Source of the DNA: Lepus europaeus
Taxonomy: Eukaryota > Chordata > Mammalia > Lagomorpha > Leporidae
Reading direction: 5' to 3'
NCBI RefSeq assembly: GCF_033115175.1
Contig: NC_084838.1
Coordinates: 91,167,968 to 91,231,967 of the forward strand
DNA length: 64,000 nucleotides
The position numbers and the translations under genes are program-made. Positions 10,662 to 21,548 of this stretch are shown here, piece after piece. The notes under the pieces are model-generated. The model ran no database searches and was not told where the DNA came from. It saw nothing but the letters and a program-made list of their open reading frames with translations. The number at the start of each line of letters is the position of its first letter. Position 1 is the first letter of the stretch.

Positions 10662-11030
10662 AGGAAGCTGGCATTGTGGTACGGCAGGGTAAGCTGCTGC
10701 TTGCGATGCCAGCATCCCATATCAGAGCCCGTCTGAGTCTGCCAGTTGAGGCTGCTTTGCTTCTGATCCAGCTCCCTGATATGGCACTTGGGAAGGCAGG
10801 GAATATTGGGCCCAGTGCTTGGGCCTCTGCCACCCACACGGGAGACCCAGATCAAGGTCCAGGCTCCTGGCTTTGGCTTAGCTTAGGCCTGGCCTGGCCA
10901 TTGCAGCCATTTGGGGGAGTAAACCAGCAAATGGAAGATATATTCATTCTTTCATTCTCTCATTCTCTCTCTCCTTCCTTCCCTTCTTCCCCATGTCACT
11001 CTGCCTTTCAAATAAATATATCTTAAAGAA
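10662..11030 (+). repeat. CSINE, older type
   Basis: From GGAAGCTGGCATTGTGG to CAAATAAATATATCTTAAAG; inserted in old L1 sequence. Confidence 0.88.
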
Positions 11031-11587
11031 TTCTTAATCTGAAAGTTAGTGTTATTGTAATATCGCATGTCTACATAACTTAGGAGACAAATACTCTTTA
11101 CAGTTATTTATGTTTTGGACACAGAATGTGCAAAAGATGTAACTTCTGTACCAGGAAGAGAACGCAGCTGCTTACCAGTAGCTTGTCTCACGGAGGTTAA
11201 GCTGATAAAAATTCAAGTTAGAACATGATAGCTTCTGAAAGTTAATCTCTGTAGTAACCACAAAGAAAATAGTTTAGAATATATATGAAATTAAAACATT
11301 TCACAAGAAAAATAAACGAAGCACAAAAGCCACTCATAGGAGTAGTCAAAAATGATGGGGACAAGGTAGAATGGTGGTTGCGGGGGGCTTGGAGGAGTAA
11401 AGGGAATGAGGAGTTCTTGTTTAATGAGTATAGAGTTTCAGTTTTGCAAGATAAAACCTCTGGAGGTGGACAGTGGTGATGGTTGAGCAATAATATGAAT
11501 ACGACTGAACTGTGCAGATAAGTGGCTAAAATAGTCAATCTTATCAGCTATGTATTTTACAATGTGGAAGAATATTGAAAGACAGGA

Positions 11588-12186
11588 GCAGGCATTTGGC
11601 CAGGCTCAAAGATGCCAGTTAGGGCATCCATGTCCCAAAACATCCCCAGTTCCAGCCCCTGATTCCAACTCCCTGCTAATGCAGATGCTGGAAGGCAGTG
11701 GTGATGGCTCAAATGTGGGAGATTCAGATGGAGTCATTCGCTCCCAACTGCAGCCACTCCAGCCACTGAGGGCATTTGGGGGATGAAGAACCAGTAAATG
11801 GGTGGCTGGTGCTGTGGTAGAGCAGGTAAAGCCGCCGCCTTCAATGCCAGCATCCCATATATGGGCACCAGTTCAAGTCCCAGATGCTACACTTCTGATC
11901 CAGCTCCCTGCTAACACGCCTGGGAAAGCAGCAGAAGATGGCCCAAGTATCTGGGCCCCTGCACCCATGCGGGAGACCAGATGAAGCTCCAGCCACTTGG
12001 CTTCGGCCTGGCCCAGCCCTGGTTGATGCAGCCATCTGGGGAGTGGACCAGTGGACGGAAGATCTCTCTCTGCCTCTCAGTAACTCTGCCTTTCAAATAA
12101 ATAAATTAATCCTTTAAAAAAAAGAACCAGTAAATGGGAGCTCTGTCTGTCTGTATATCAGTCTCTGTCTCAATGCCTCTCAAATA
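11588..12186 (+). repeat. CSINE, old, host of a nested SINE
   Basis: Older copy in two parts (11588-11802 and 12122-12186). The sequence resumes exactly after the nested element, with GAACCAGTAAATGGG repeated at the junction. Confidence 0.85.
11803..12121 (+). repeat. CSINE nested in a CSINE
   Basis: Flanked by a perfect 17-bp duplication AAGAACCAGTAAATGGG (11786-11802 and 12122-12138) cut from the older SINE. Full length with a short A tail. Confidence 0.95.
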
Positions 12187-12379
12187 AGAGCAAGGTTTTT
12201 GTTCAAGTGGAAGACAAAGACTTTCTCAGACTAACAAAAACAGAATGAATTTACTGCTGGCACACTTGCCTTACAAAACAATGTTAAAAGGAATTCTTCA
12301 GAGAAGGAAAAGGACATGTAAATTTGTATCTACAGAAAGAGAAAGAAGATCCGAGAAGTGAAGGTAAAGTGACAACTTT

Positions 12380-12710
12380 TATTTTATTTTTTTTCTTTTT
12401 GACAGGCAGAGTGGATAGTGAGAGAGAGAGAGAAAGGTCTTCCTTTTTGCCATTGGTTCACCCTCCAATGGCCGCTGCTGCCAGTGCATTGCGCTGATCC
12501 GAAGCCAGGAGCCAGGTGCTTCTCCTGGTCTCCCATGCAGGTGCAGGGCCCAAGGACCTGGGCCATCCTCCACTGCCTTCCCGGGCCATAGCAGAGAGCT
12601 GGCCTGGAAGAGGGGCAACCGGGATAGAATCCGGCGTCCCGACCGGGACTAGAACCCGGTGTGCCGGTGCCGCAAGGCAGAGGATTAGCCTGTTAAGCCA
12701 CGGGGCCGGC
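12380..12710 (-). repeat. CSINE, young type
   Basis: Antisense, GC-rich head CGGGGCCGGCC at 12701-12711, T-rich tail at 12375-12400. No clear target duplication was found. Confidence 0.92.
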
Positions 12711-13270
12711 CTTATTCTTATTCTTTATGGATCTAACGGGTGACAGTTTGGTCCCTAATAATAACACCAATGTATTCAATGATGATAGCTTCTGTAAAAA
12801 GTAAAATGAATGGCAGCAATCCTGGAAGGCACAGGAGGGAGGGATTAGAAACGTTTAGTAATGGAAGGTTCCTGCATTACTTCTGAAGTGGTGCAGTGTT
12901 ATTTGAAAGTAGACTTGGATTAGTGGCAAATGTCTATTGCAAACTCTTACGGCAACCGCAGAACAGTTTTTAAAAAAAAAAAAACAGAATTGCTATGCTA
13001 AGGAAGGATGGAACAATAAAACCATATAAAATGCTCAGATGAAACTGCAAAAGGCAGAAAAAGTGGAAGACAAAAAGAAAGAGAACAAGGGCAAGAAATC
13101 TACAACAGTAAAAGTATAGAGGTATTAATCCAGCTATATCCATAATCACTTTAAATGTCAAGGGCCTAAAAATACCAGCTTAAAGACAGATGAGGTCATC
13201 CAAAAATCAAACCTTAAATATATGTTGTCTACAGGAATTCCACTCTAAAGACACGTACATATTAAAAGTA

Positions 13271-13606
13271 CGGGCAGGCATTGTGGCACGGTGGGCTACC
13301 ATCACTTGTGATGCCGGCATCCCACATTGGAGGACCGCTTCAAGTCCTGGCTACTCCACTTCCGTTTCAGCTTCTTACCAACATGCCTGGGAAGGCAGCA
13401 GATGATGACCCGAGTAGTTGGGTCTCTGCCACCCACGGAGGAGACCAGAATGGAGTCTCAGGATGCTGCCTTTGGCCTGGTCCTGAGCCAGCTATTGCAG
13501 TCATTTGGGGAGTGAGCCAGCAGATGGAAGCTCTCTTTCCCAGTGTCTTCCTATCTGTCACTCTCCCTTTCAAATAAATAAATTTTTTTAAATTTAAAGA
13601 AATGGA
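13271..13606 (+). repeat. CSINE, older type
   Basis: Begins GGGCAGGCATTGTGGCACGG, inside L1 ORF2 start sequence that continues on the far side. Confidence 0.88.
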
Positions 13607-14021
13607 GAAATAGTGTTAAGTTTGATCTCTATGATGATTTCAGACAGAGCTAATTACAGAGCAAGAAAAATTATAAGGGATAAAGAAGGCTGTTATATAA
13701 TTAGAAAAGAATAAATTCTCCCATAAGACACAATAATGTTTGAGATTTAAATATCTTCGATCAGAAATGGACAGATATAGAAGGCATCTAGCAATTTGAT
13801 ATAACAGACACTTGTCAACCGATTCATCCAACAACAAAACACACATGGTTGTCAAGCTCACATGGAATAGTCATCAAAATTTACCACATTCCGGCCCACT
13901 GAGCACACCTGAACAAATGTACCACATTCTGGGCCATGGACCATACCTGAATGAATAGAATAGGAATCACACGGTATTCTCAGTCCACAATGGCACTTAA
14001 CTAGAAAACAGTAACAGAGGG

Positions 14022-14352
14022 AGCCGGCATTATGGCACAACGGGTTAAGCTGCTGCCCTCGATGCCACTATTCCACATGAGTGCTGGTCCTCTTCTGATC
14101 CAGCTCCCTGCTCATGTGCCTGGTACAGCAGCAGAAAATTGCCTAGGAGCGTGGGTCCCTGCACCCACATGTGAGACTTGAATGGAGTTCCAGGCCGCAG
14201 GCTTCAGCCTGTCACAGCCTGACCATTGCAAATATTTGGCAAGTGAACCGGTAGATTACAAAATATCTCTTCCCCCTCAATCCTTCCCACCTATTCCCTC
14301 TAACTCTACCTTTCAAATAAATAAATAAATAAATAAGTAAATATTGTTTAAA
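14022..14352 (+). repeat. CSINE, older type
   Basis: Begins GAGCCGGCATTATGGCAC; tail (AAAT)n. L1 ORF2 sequence flanks both sides. Confidence 0.88.
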
Positions 14353-14549
14353 AAGTAGAGCAGAAACCATTGAAATGGGAAATAGGAAGTCAATAGAGAA
14401 AATTAATTAAACCAAAAGCCTATTCTTTGAAAAGATCAATAAAATAAATTTCTAGTCAAGCTAACTAGAAAAAAAACCACAAATCACTATATCAGAAATT
14501 AAAGAGAAGATGAGTTTCCATACCCCATGGTCTTTAAAAAGTTAATAAT

Positions 14550-14746
14550 GGGGGGGGGGGGGGGAGAGTGGCACTATGTCGTAGCAGGTAAAGCCGTCGC
14601 CTATAGTGCGGCCAGAAGTTCCTAGCTTCGTACCAGCACAGCTCCGGCTGTTGCAGCCAATTGGGGAGTAAATCAGCAGATGGAAGACCTCTCTCTCTCT
14701 CTCTCTCTCTCTCTGATTTTCAAATAAATAAATACATCATAAAAAA
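14550..14746 (+). repeat. CSINE with large internal deletion, after poly-G
   Basis: Follows a G run of about 16 at 14551-14566. The head (GTCGTAGCAGGTAAAGCCG) joins directly to the GCACAGCTCCGGCTGTTGCAG part, so over 100 bp of the middle is absent. Confidence 0.8.
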
Positions 14747-14925
14747 AGTTAGAGGAATATTATGAAGATATCTTTGCCCACAAGTTTGATAACCTAGATC
14801 TAATGGACCAATTCCTTGTAAGAGATAATCTGCTAAAACTCACACCGGTAAAATAGATAATCGGAATAGACCTATGTCTATCAAATTAACTAAATCTCTA
14901 ATAACTTTTTTGAACGATTACACAG

Positions 14926-14928
14926 AAG

Positions 14929-14986
<58 letters not shown>

Positions 14987-15284
14987 AGAGAGAGAGAAAG
15001 AGAGAAAAAGAGAAAGAGAGAGAGAGGTCTTCCATCCACTGATTCACTCCCCAATTGGCAGCAATGGCCAGAGCTGAGCCGATCTGAAGCCAGGAGGCAG
15101 GAGCGTCTTCCAGGTCTCTCACATGGGTGCAGGGGCCCAAGCACTTGGGCCATCTTCTACTGCCTTCCCAGGCCATAGCAGAGAGCTGGATCAAAAGTGG
15201 AGCAGCCAGGTCTTGAACTGGTGCCCATATGGGATGCCAGCGCTGCAGGCGGTGGCTTTACCCACTACGCTATAGTGCTGGCCT
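14926..15284 (-). repeat. CSINE with long (GA)n
   Basis: Antisense full-length copy; its pyrimidine tract is a GA-rich run of about 100 bp at 14930-15029 on the plus strand. Confidence 0.92.
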
Positions 15285-15322
15285 CACTAATAACTTTCAA
15301 AACAGAAAGCACTAGGCCCAAA

Positions 15323-15627
15323 TTTTCATTTTTCATTTATTTGAAAGGCAGAATGACAGAAAGAGACAGAGAAACAGATCCTCTACCCATTGGTTCAGTC
15401 CCCAAATGGCCACAATGGCCTGGGATGGACCAGGCTGAAGCCAGGAGCCCAGAACACCATCCAATCTCCCATGTGGGTAGCAAGGGCTCAAGTAGTTGGG
15501 CCATCCTCCACTGCTTTCCCAGGCACATTAATAGGGAGCTGCATTGGAACTGGAGCAGCCCTACTCTGACATGGGATTCTGGCATCCCGAGTGGCAGCTT
15601 AAGCTGCGGCACCACAATGCTGGCCTC
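15323..15627 (-). repeat. CSINE, older type
   Basis: Antisense, from ATTTATTTGAAAGGCAGAATG to GGCACCACAATGCTGGCC. Confidence 0.9.
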
Positions 15628-15960
15628 CTGTAACAAACATTTAAGGGCAAAATTAAATTCTTCTAGTTCTCTGCAACTTCTTCCAGAAGACAGGAGCAGG
15701 CAAAATGCCTGACTTTTCAACAAACATGGTGCTGGCGCAACTGAGCATCTACATAAAAAATGAATCTAGATACAGACCTTACATCTGTCACAAATATATC
15801 TCAAAATAGATCATGATCCTGGGGGTCAAATGTTTGGGAAAACTACAAAACTCCTAGAAGATAACATAGGAGCAAATCTAGGTGGTCCTGGGTTGGCAAC
15901 AACTCTTCAGATACCACGCTAAAGATACAATCCATGAACTCAACAATTAAAATAAAAAAT

Positions 15961-16288
15961 GTTTGGGGCATTGGGCTGCCACCTACAATGTCGGTATTCA
16001 GTATGGGCACCAGTTCAAATCCTGGCTGCTCCAGTTCTGATCCAGCTCCCTGCTAATGCACCTGGGAACACAGCAGAAGATGGCCCAAGTGCTTGGGTCA
16101 CTGCACCCACGTGGGAGACCTGGAAGCAGCTCCTGGCTTCAGATAGTCCCAGCTCTCGCTGTTGTAGCCATTTGGGGGAATGAACCAGAGCAGATGGGAA
16201 AATCTTTCTCTTTCTCTCCCTCTTTCTCTGTAACTCTGCCTTTCAAATGAATCAATACATCTAATTAAATCAATACATCTAAAAAAAA
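15961..16288 (+). repeat. CSINE, older type
   Basis: Head partly lost (GTTTGGGGCATTGGGC); otherwise full length, with a duplicated AATCAATACATCTAA in its tail. Confidence 0.88.
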
Positions 16289-16479
16289 AGAATGCAAAGA
16301 CAAGCCACAGACTAGGGAAAAATGTTCTCAAAAGAGAGTGTGATAAGGGATTGTCACAAAAAAATATACAAAGAATTCTTATAATTCATCAATAAGAAAA
16401 CAACCCAATTTTAAAATGTGCAAAGCATCTGACAAGACACCTCACAGAAGAAAATATGCAAATGACAAGTAAGCATAGC

Positions 16480-16804
16480 CGGGCCAGCGCCATGGCACAG
16501 TAGGTTAATCCTCTGCCTGCAGTGCCAGCATCCCATATGGGTGCCGGTTCTAGTCCCAGATGCTCCCCTTCTGATCCAGCTCTCTGCTGTGGCCTGGGAA
16601 AGCAGTGGAAGATGGCCTAGGTGCTTGGGCCTCTGCACCCCCATAGGAGACCCGGAGGAGGATCCTGGCTTTGGATTGGCCCAGCTCCAGCCGTTGTGGC
16701 CATTTGGGAAGTGAACCAGAGGATGGAAGTCTTCGCTCTCTGTCTCTCCCTCTCACTGTCCATAACTCTACCTGTCAAATAAATAAAATCTTTTAAAAAA
16801 AAAA
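16480..16804 (+). repeat. CSINE, intermediate age
   Basis: Flanked by AAGTAAGCATAG and AAGTAACCATAG (11 of 12 identical), a slightly decayed target duplication in L1 ORF2. Confidence 0.92.
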
Positions 16805-17076
16805 AGTAACCATAGGAAAAGATGTCCTACACCGTATACCATTCAGAACTGTGAATTCAGACAACAGTGAGATACTGTGGGGACCCAGCCTGACATGATT
16901 GCAACAATTCTAGTCATAACTGTGTTCTTCTAGGTGACCCTGGCAGCCATCCCAAAGCCCAGGGGATAAACAAAGCCATTTAGATAACCGACGCTTTCAT
17001 CTGCTACCTAGAATGTCAAATATTTCTTGAGAAACTCCAGGTGCACTCTGATTAGCCATGGACCCTGTTTTTCTTT

Positions 17077-17512
17077 TTTCTTTTTTTCTTTATTTTTTTT
17101 TTTTTAAGATACAGAGAATGCTTCTGATCTGGTGGGATTTTCCCTCTTAATTTATCCCCATTTCTTTTTTTTTTTTTTTTTTTTTTGGACAGGCAGAGTG
17201 GACAGTGAGAGAGAGACAGAGAGAAAGGTCTTCCTTTTGCCGTTGGTTCACCCTCCAATGGCCGCCGTGGTAGCGCGGTGCGGCCGGCGCACCGCGCTGT
17301 TCCGATGGCAGGAGCCAGGTGTTTATCCTGGTCTCCCATGGGGTGCAGGGCCCAAGCACTTGGGCCATCCTCCACTGCACTCCCTGGCCACAGCAGAGAG
17401 CTGGCCTGGAAGAGGGGCAACCGGGACAGGATCGGTGCCCCGACCGGGACTAGAACCCGGTGTGCTGGCGCCGCAAGGTGGAGGATTAGCCTGTTGAGCC
17501 ACGGCGCCGGCC
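17077..17512 (-). repeat. CSINE, young type, with 3' transduced segment
   Basis: Antisense CSINE at about 17188-17512. On the minus strand its A tail is followed by about 60 bp of unrelated sequence (about 17107-17165), then a second A-rich tail. The whole unit is enclosed by TGGACCCTGTTTTTCTTT (17059-17076) and TGGACCCCGTTTTTCTTT (17513-17530), 17 of 18 identical. The extra segment therefore arrived with the SINE. Confidence 0.85.
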
Positions 17513-17782
17513 TGGACCCCGTTTTTCTTTGAAAACTTTTTTTCCCTGCCTTGCAGCACAGGGAGCCACTATCTTGGCCTAGAATATACATCTGCGTAAG
17601 TTGTTCCCCTCTCTCTTCAGTCTCGCAGCCTCTTCTGCCTAGGGTGGCCGGTTCTCATACACCGTTTTTCCAAAGCAGATTCCACTACACACCGAGTAGA
17701 ATGGCCAAAATCCAAAACACCTGCAGCATCAAATGCTGGTGAGGATGTGGAGCAACAGGAACCCTCATTCAAGGCTGGTGGG

Positions 17783-18112
17783 GGCCGGCACTGTGGCATA
17801 GTGGGCTAAGCCACTGCCTGCAGTGCCAGCATCCCATATGGGTGCCAGTTCATGTCCCAGCTGCTCCTCTTCTGATCTAGCTCTCTGCTATGGCCTGGGA
17901 AGGCAGTGGAAGATGGCCCAGGTGCTTGGGCCCCTGTACCCATGTGGGAGACCTGAAAGAAGCTCCTGGCTCCTGGCTTCAGATCGGCACAACTCTGGCA
18001 GCACTGCAGCTATTTGGGGAGTGAACCAGTGGGTGGAAGACCTCTCTCTCTGCCTCTCCCTCTCTGTCTGTAACTCTACCTTTCAAATAAATAAATAAAA
18101 ATCTTAAAATAA
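17783..18112 (+). repeat. CSINE, older type
   Basis: Begins GGGGCCGGCACTGTGGCATAG; inserted in the L1 ORF2 C-terminal region. Confidence 0.92.
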
Positions 18113-18125
18113 AATAGACAGTTTC

Positions 18126-18448
18126 GGGGCCGGCACTATGGCGTAGTGGGTAAAGCTGTCATCTGCAGTACCAGCATCCCATATGGGTGCCGGTTTAAGT
18201 CCCGGCTGCTCTACTTCCAATCTACCTCTCTGCTAATGACCTAGGAAAGCAGTAGAAATGGCCCAAGTGCTTGGGCCCCTGTACCCATGTAGGAGACCTG
18301 GGAGAAGCTCCTGGTTCTTGGCTTTGGACAAGCCCAGCTCTGCCCATTGCAGCCATTTGGGGAGTGAAACAGTGGATAGAAGAGGTATCTCTCTCCTTCT
18401 CTGTGTAAAACTCCACCTTTCAAATAAATAAATCAATCTTTAAAAGTT
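18126..18448 (+). repeat. CSINE, older type
   Basis: Begins GGGGCCGGCACTATGGCG, only about a dozen bases after the previous copy; tail CAAATAAATAAATC. Confidence 0.92.
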
Positions 18449-18564
18449 AAGAGTATATTTACTCTTGGAAGAAACTTCTGATCAAAAAGAAAGAACAATC
18501 ATGCTCCTTGATGTTTACCCAAACGAACTGAAAACCTTTGTCCACACGAAAACCTGCACATGGA

Positions 18565-18897
18565 GGGCCGGTGCTGTGGCGTAGCAGGTTAAGCTGCCAC
18601 CTGTGGTGCCGGCATCCCATGTGGGTGCTGGTTCGTGTCCCGGCTGCTCCACTTCTGACCCAGCTCTCTGTTGATGGCCTGGGAAAAGCAGAAAAAGATG
18701 GCCCAAGTATTTGGGCCCCTGCCCTCCTGTGGAAGATCTGGACAAAGCTCCTGGCTTCTGGCTTCAGCCTGGCCCAGTGCTGGCCGTTGCGGCCATCTGA
18801 GGAGTAAACCAGCAGATGGAAGATGGATCTCTCGCTCTATCTCTTCCTCTCTCTCTCTGTAATTCTGATTTTCAAAATAAATAATCTTTTTAAAAAT
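18565..18897 (+). repeat. CSINE, older type
   Basis: Begins GGGCCGGTGCTGTGGCG; full length. Confidence 0.92.
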
Positions 18898-19159
18898 GCT
18901 ATATTTAGGTATTAGTAACTGCTTTGTCCATAATTGCCAAACCTTGGAAGAAACTAAGATGTCCTTCAGTAGGGGAATGAGTAAACAGTAGTACATACAG
19001 ATAACAAAATTCCTCACTAGAAAGAAATGAGCTATCAAGATGCAAAAAGATGGAGAGGAATCTTAAAAGCAGAATTCAGCCTGAAATTGAAGAAGCTGGT
19101 TCACAAAGGCTGCATATTAAATGCTTCCAACTAAACACCATTCTGGAAAAGTAAAACTG

Positions 19160-19501
19160 GCCGGCGCCGTGGCTTAACAGGCTAATCCTCCGGGTTCTAG
19201 TCCCGGTCGGGGCGCCGGATTCTATCCTGGTTACCCCTCTTCCAGGCCAGCTCTCTGCTATGGCCCGGGAAGGCAGTGGAGGATGGCCCAGGTCCTTGGG
19301 CCCTGCACCTGCATGGGAGACCAGGAGAAGCACCTGGCTCCTGGCTTCGGATCAGCGCGATGCGCCGGCCACAGTGGCCATTGGAGGGTGAACCAATGGC
19401 AAAAAGGAAGACCTTTCTCTGTCTCACTATCCACTCTGCCTGTCAAAAAATAAATAAATAAATAAATAAAAAATAAAATAAAAAAAGCTCCTTTAAAAAA
19501 A
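19160..19501 (+). repeat. CSINE, young type, with internal deletion
   Basis: Perfect 14-bp duplication GAAAAGTAAAACTG (19146-19159 and 19502-19515). About 20 bp between the A- and B-box regions are missing (CTAATCCTCC joins directly to GGGTTCTAGTCCC). The tail contains a short unrelated GCTCCTTT between two A-rich runs. Confidence 0.95.
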
Positions 19502-19570
19502 GAAAAGTAAAACTGTGGAGACATTCAAGAGATCATAGAGCAGGGTTGAGGGAGAAGCAGAGAAGAATCA

Positions 19571-19918
19571 GGGCTGGTGCTGTGGTGTAGCTGGTAAAGC
19601 TGCCTGCAGTGCCGGCATCCCAAATGGGCGCTGGTTCAAGTCCTGGCTGCTCCACTTTTGATCCTGCTCTTTGCTATGCCTGGGAAGGCAGTGGAAGATG
19701 GCCCAAGTGCTTGGGCCCCTGCACCTGCTTGGGAGACCTGGAAGAAGCTCCTAGCTCCTGGCTTTGGATCGGCGCAGCTCCAGCCATGACAGCCATCTGG
19801 GGAATGAACCAGTGGATGGCAGATCTCTCTCTCTCTCTCTCTGCCTCCTCCTCTGTAATTCTGCTTTTCAAATAAATAAATAAATAAATAAATAAATAAA
19901 TCTCTGTTTAAAAAAGAA
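19571..19918 (+). repeat. CSINE, older type
   Basis: Begins GGGCTGGTGCTGTGGTG; ends with a long (AAAT)n tail. Confidence 0.92.
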
Positions 19919-20007
19919 AAAGGAGAGAGGAACAAACAGCTAGAGCACTGGAGAAATATGACCAAAAAAACTGTTCCCTATGATATTATCTGAATAAGTA
20001 TCTCTTA

Positions 20008-20330
20008 TTTTAAAGGTTTATTTATTTGAAAGGCAGAGTTACAGAGAGAGAAGAGATAAGAAGAAAGATCTTCCATATGCCGGTTCATTCCCCAAATACC
20101 AGCAACAATCAGAGCTTTGCTGATCCAAAGCCAGGAGCCAGGAGCTTCTTCCAGGTCTCCCACGCGGGTGCAGGGACCCAAGGATTTGAGCCATCTTCCA
20201 CTGCTTTTCCCAGGCCATCAACAGAGAGCTGGATCGGAAGTGAAGCAGCCAGGACACAAACCAGCACCCATATGAGACACAGGCACGGCAGGCAGAGGCT
20301 TTACCCACTACACCACAGCACTGGCCTGCA
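20008..20330 (-). repeat. CSINE, older type
   Basis: Antisense, from TTATTTATTTGAAAGGCAG to CACCACAGCACTGGCCTGC. Confidence 0.92.
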
Positions 20331-20651
20331 ATAAATATCATTATACATTTGTTCAACCCAAGTATGGGCCTTGGGCAACGATGATGCGACCATGTCAACA
20401 TGAGTTCGTCAGCTGTCACAAATCTGTCACCCTGGGGAGTGACGTGGATGCTGGAGGAAGCTGTGCCTGGGGGAGGGGAGCAGGGGAGTGTGGGAACTCT
20501 CAGGGCTTCCAGCTTGTATTTCCTATGAACCTCAAACTGCTCTAAAGTTAGTGTATGAACACAGATAAAATCATCTTGTGAGTAGAAAAATGACGTAAAG
20601 AACTGCAACAAGTCAAATACACACGAAGCCCATGAGAAAATTGGTCATGAG

Positions 20652-20976
20652 GGGCCAGGGCTGTGGCTTAGTAGGCTAAGCCTCCACCAGCAGTGCCGGT
20701 ATCTCGTATGGGCACTAGTTCAAGTCCCAGCTGCTCCACTTCCAATCTAGCTCCCTGCTAATAGCCTGGGAATGCAGCAAAGGATGGCCCAAGTCCTTGG
20801 GGCCCTTCACTCACGTGGAAGACCTGGAGGAAGCTCCTGGCTCCTGGCTTTGGATCAGCACAGATCTGGCCATTGCAGCCTTTTGGAGAGTAAACCAGCA
20901 GATGGAAGATCTCACTCTCTGTCTCTCCAACTCTGCCTTTCAAATAAATAAATAAATCTTTAAAAAAAATTTTTTT
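20652..20976 (+). repeat. CSINE, older type
   Basis: Begins GGGGCCAGGGCTGTGGC; TCATGAG occurs on both sides as a possible short target duplication. Confidence 0.9.
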
Positions 20977-21222
20977 TCATGAGATTAGGTCCCTTCTCTG
21001 TGACTTGTTTGATCTAAAATCTTCAACAAAATTAGAAAGTGGTGCTAGACTGCCCTGGTAACCAGGCAGCTGCAAAGTAAAATCCCAACATAATTAAAAG
21101 GAATACTATCTCACGTATCATAGAGATAGCATTCCAGCCTGTCAGGTTGAAGGGGAAGTGGACACGAGGATCTCGACCGAGGACTACAGGTTGACACAAC
21201 GTAGACAGTGATTCCCTCTCTC
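20977..21222. other. Unassigned intergenic
   Basis: Nothing recognised; may be more diverged L1. Confidence 0.35.
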
Positions 21223-21548
21223 TCTCATTTTATTTATTTATTTATTTGAGAGGCAGAGTTACAGATAGAGAGAGGGACAGAGAGAGAGGTCTTCCATTCA
21301 CTGGTTCATTCCCCAGAAGGCCACAGTCACCGGAGTGGGTCCAATCTGAAGCCAGGAGCCAAGAGCTTCCTCTGGGTCTCCCATGCAGTTGCAGGGGCCC
21401 AAGCACTTGGACCATCTTCCACTGCCTTCCCAGGCCATTAGCAGAGAGCTGGATCAGAAGAGAAGCAGCCAGAACATGAACTGGCACCCACATGGGATGC
21501 CAGTGCTGCAGACGGAGGCTTAGCCCACTATGCCACAGCACCACCCCG
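21223..21548 (-). repeat. CSINE, older type
   Basis: Antisense, from TTTATTTATTTGAGAGGCAG to CCACAGCACCACCCCGG. Confidence 0.9.

Larger units (their letters stand above)
8592..11587 (+). repeat. Old L1 (L1M-type) fragments, split by SINEs
   Basis: Non-SINE pieces at 8592-8651, 9341-9972, 10356-10661 and 11031-11587 read as old plus-strand L1. Examples: CACCTAGGCATATCATATTC; CCCCGCCTAGACAACAAGGC at about 9532 (5' region); and GAGCAATGACTCATTACATACAAGGGC at about 9850, part of the block upstream of ORF2 in old L1s. 11350-11580 instead reads like an L1 3' UTR (GAATGGTGGTTGCGGGGGGC, GTGGTGATGGTTGAGCAA), so at least two L1 events are mixed here. No intact ORF survives. Confidence 0.65.
12187..20560 (+). 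repeat. Old L1 (L1M-type) spread over 8.4 kb by SINE insertions
   Basis: The non-SINE pieces read in order as one plus-strand L1. 12190-12388 and 12717-13130 are the block before ORF2. 13140-13270 is the ORF2 start (ACTTTAAATGTCAAGGGCC, ATATGTTGTCTACAGGAATTC). 13610-14020 and 14350-14550 are the endonuclease to early RT part. 14745-14925, 15650-15960, 16290-16480, 16807-17058 and 17690-17780 run to the ORF2 C-terminus (GATGTGGAGCAACAGGAACC). 18898-19145 and 20340-20560 are 3' UTR, ending GGGAACTCTCAGGGC then AAACTGCTCTAAAG. All frames are destroyed. That this is a single copy is inference from the order of pieces. Confidence 0.7.
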
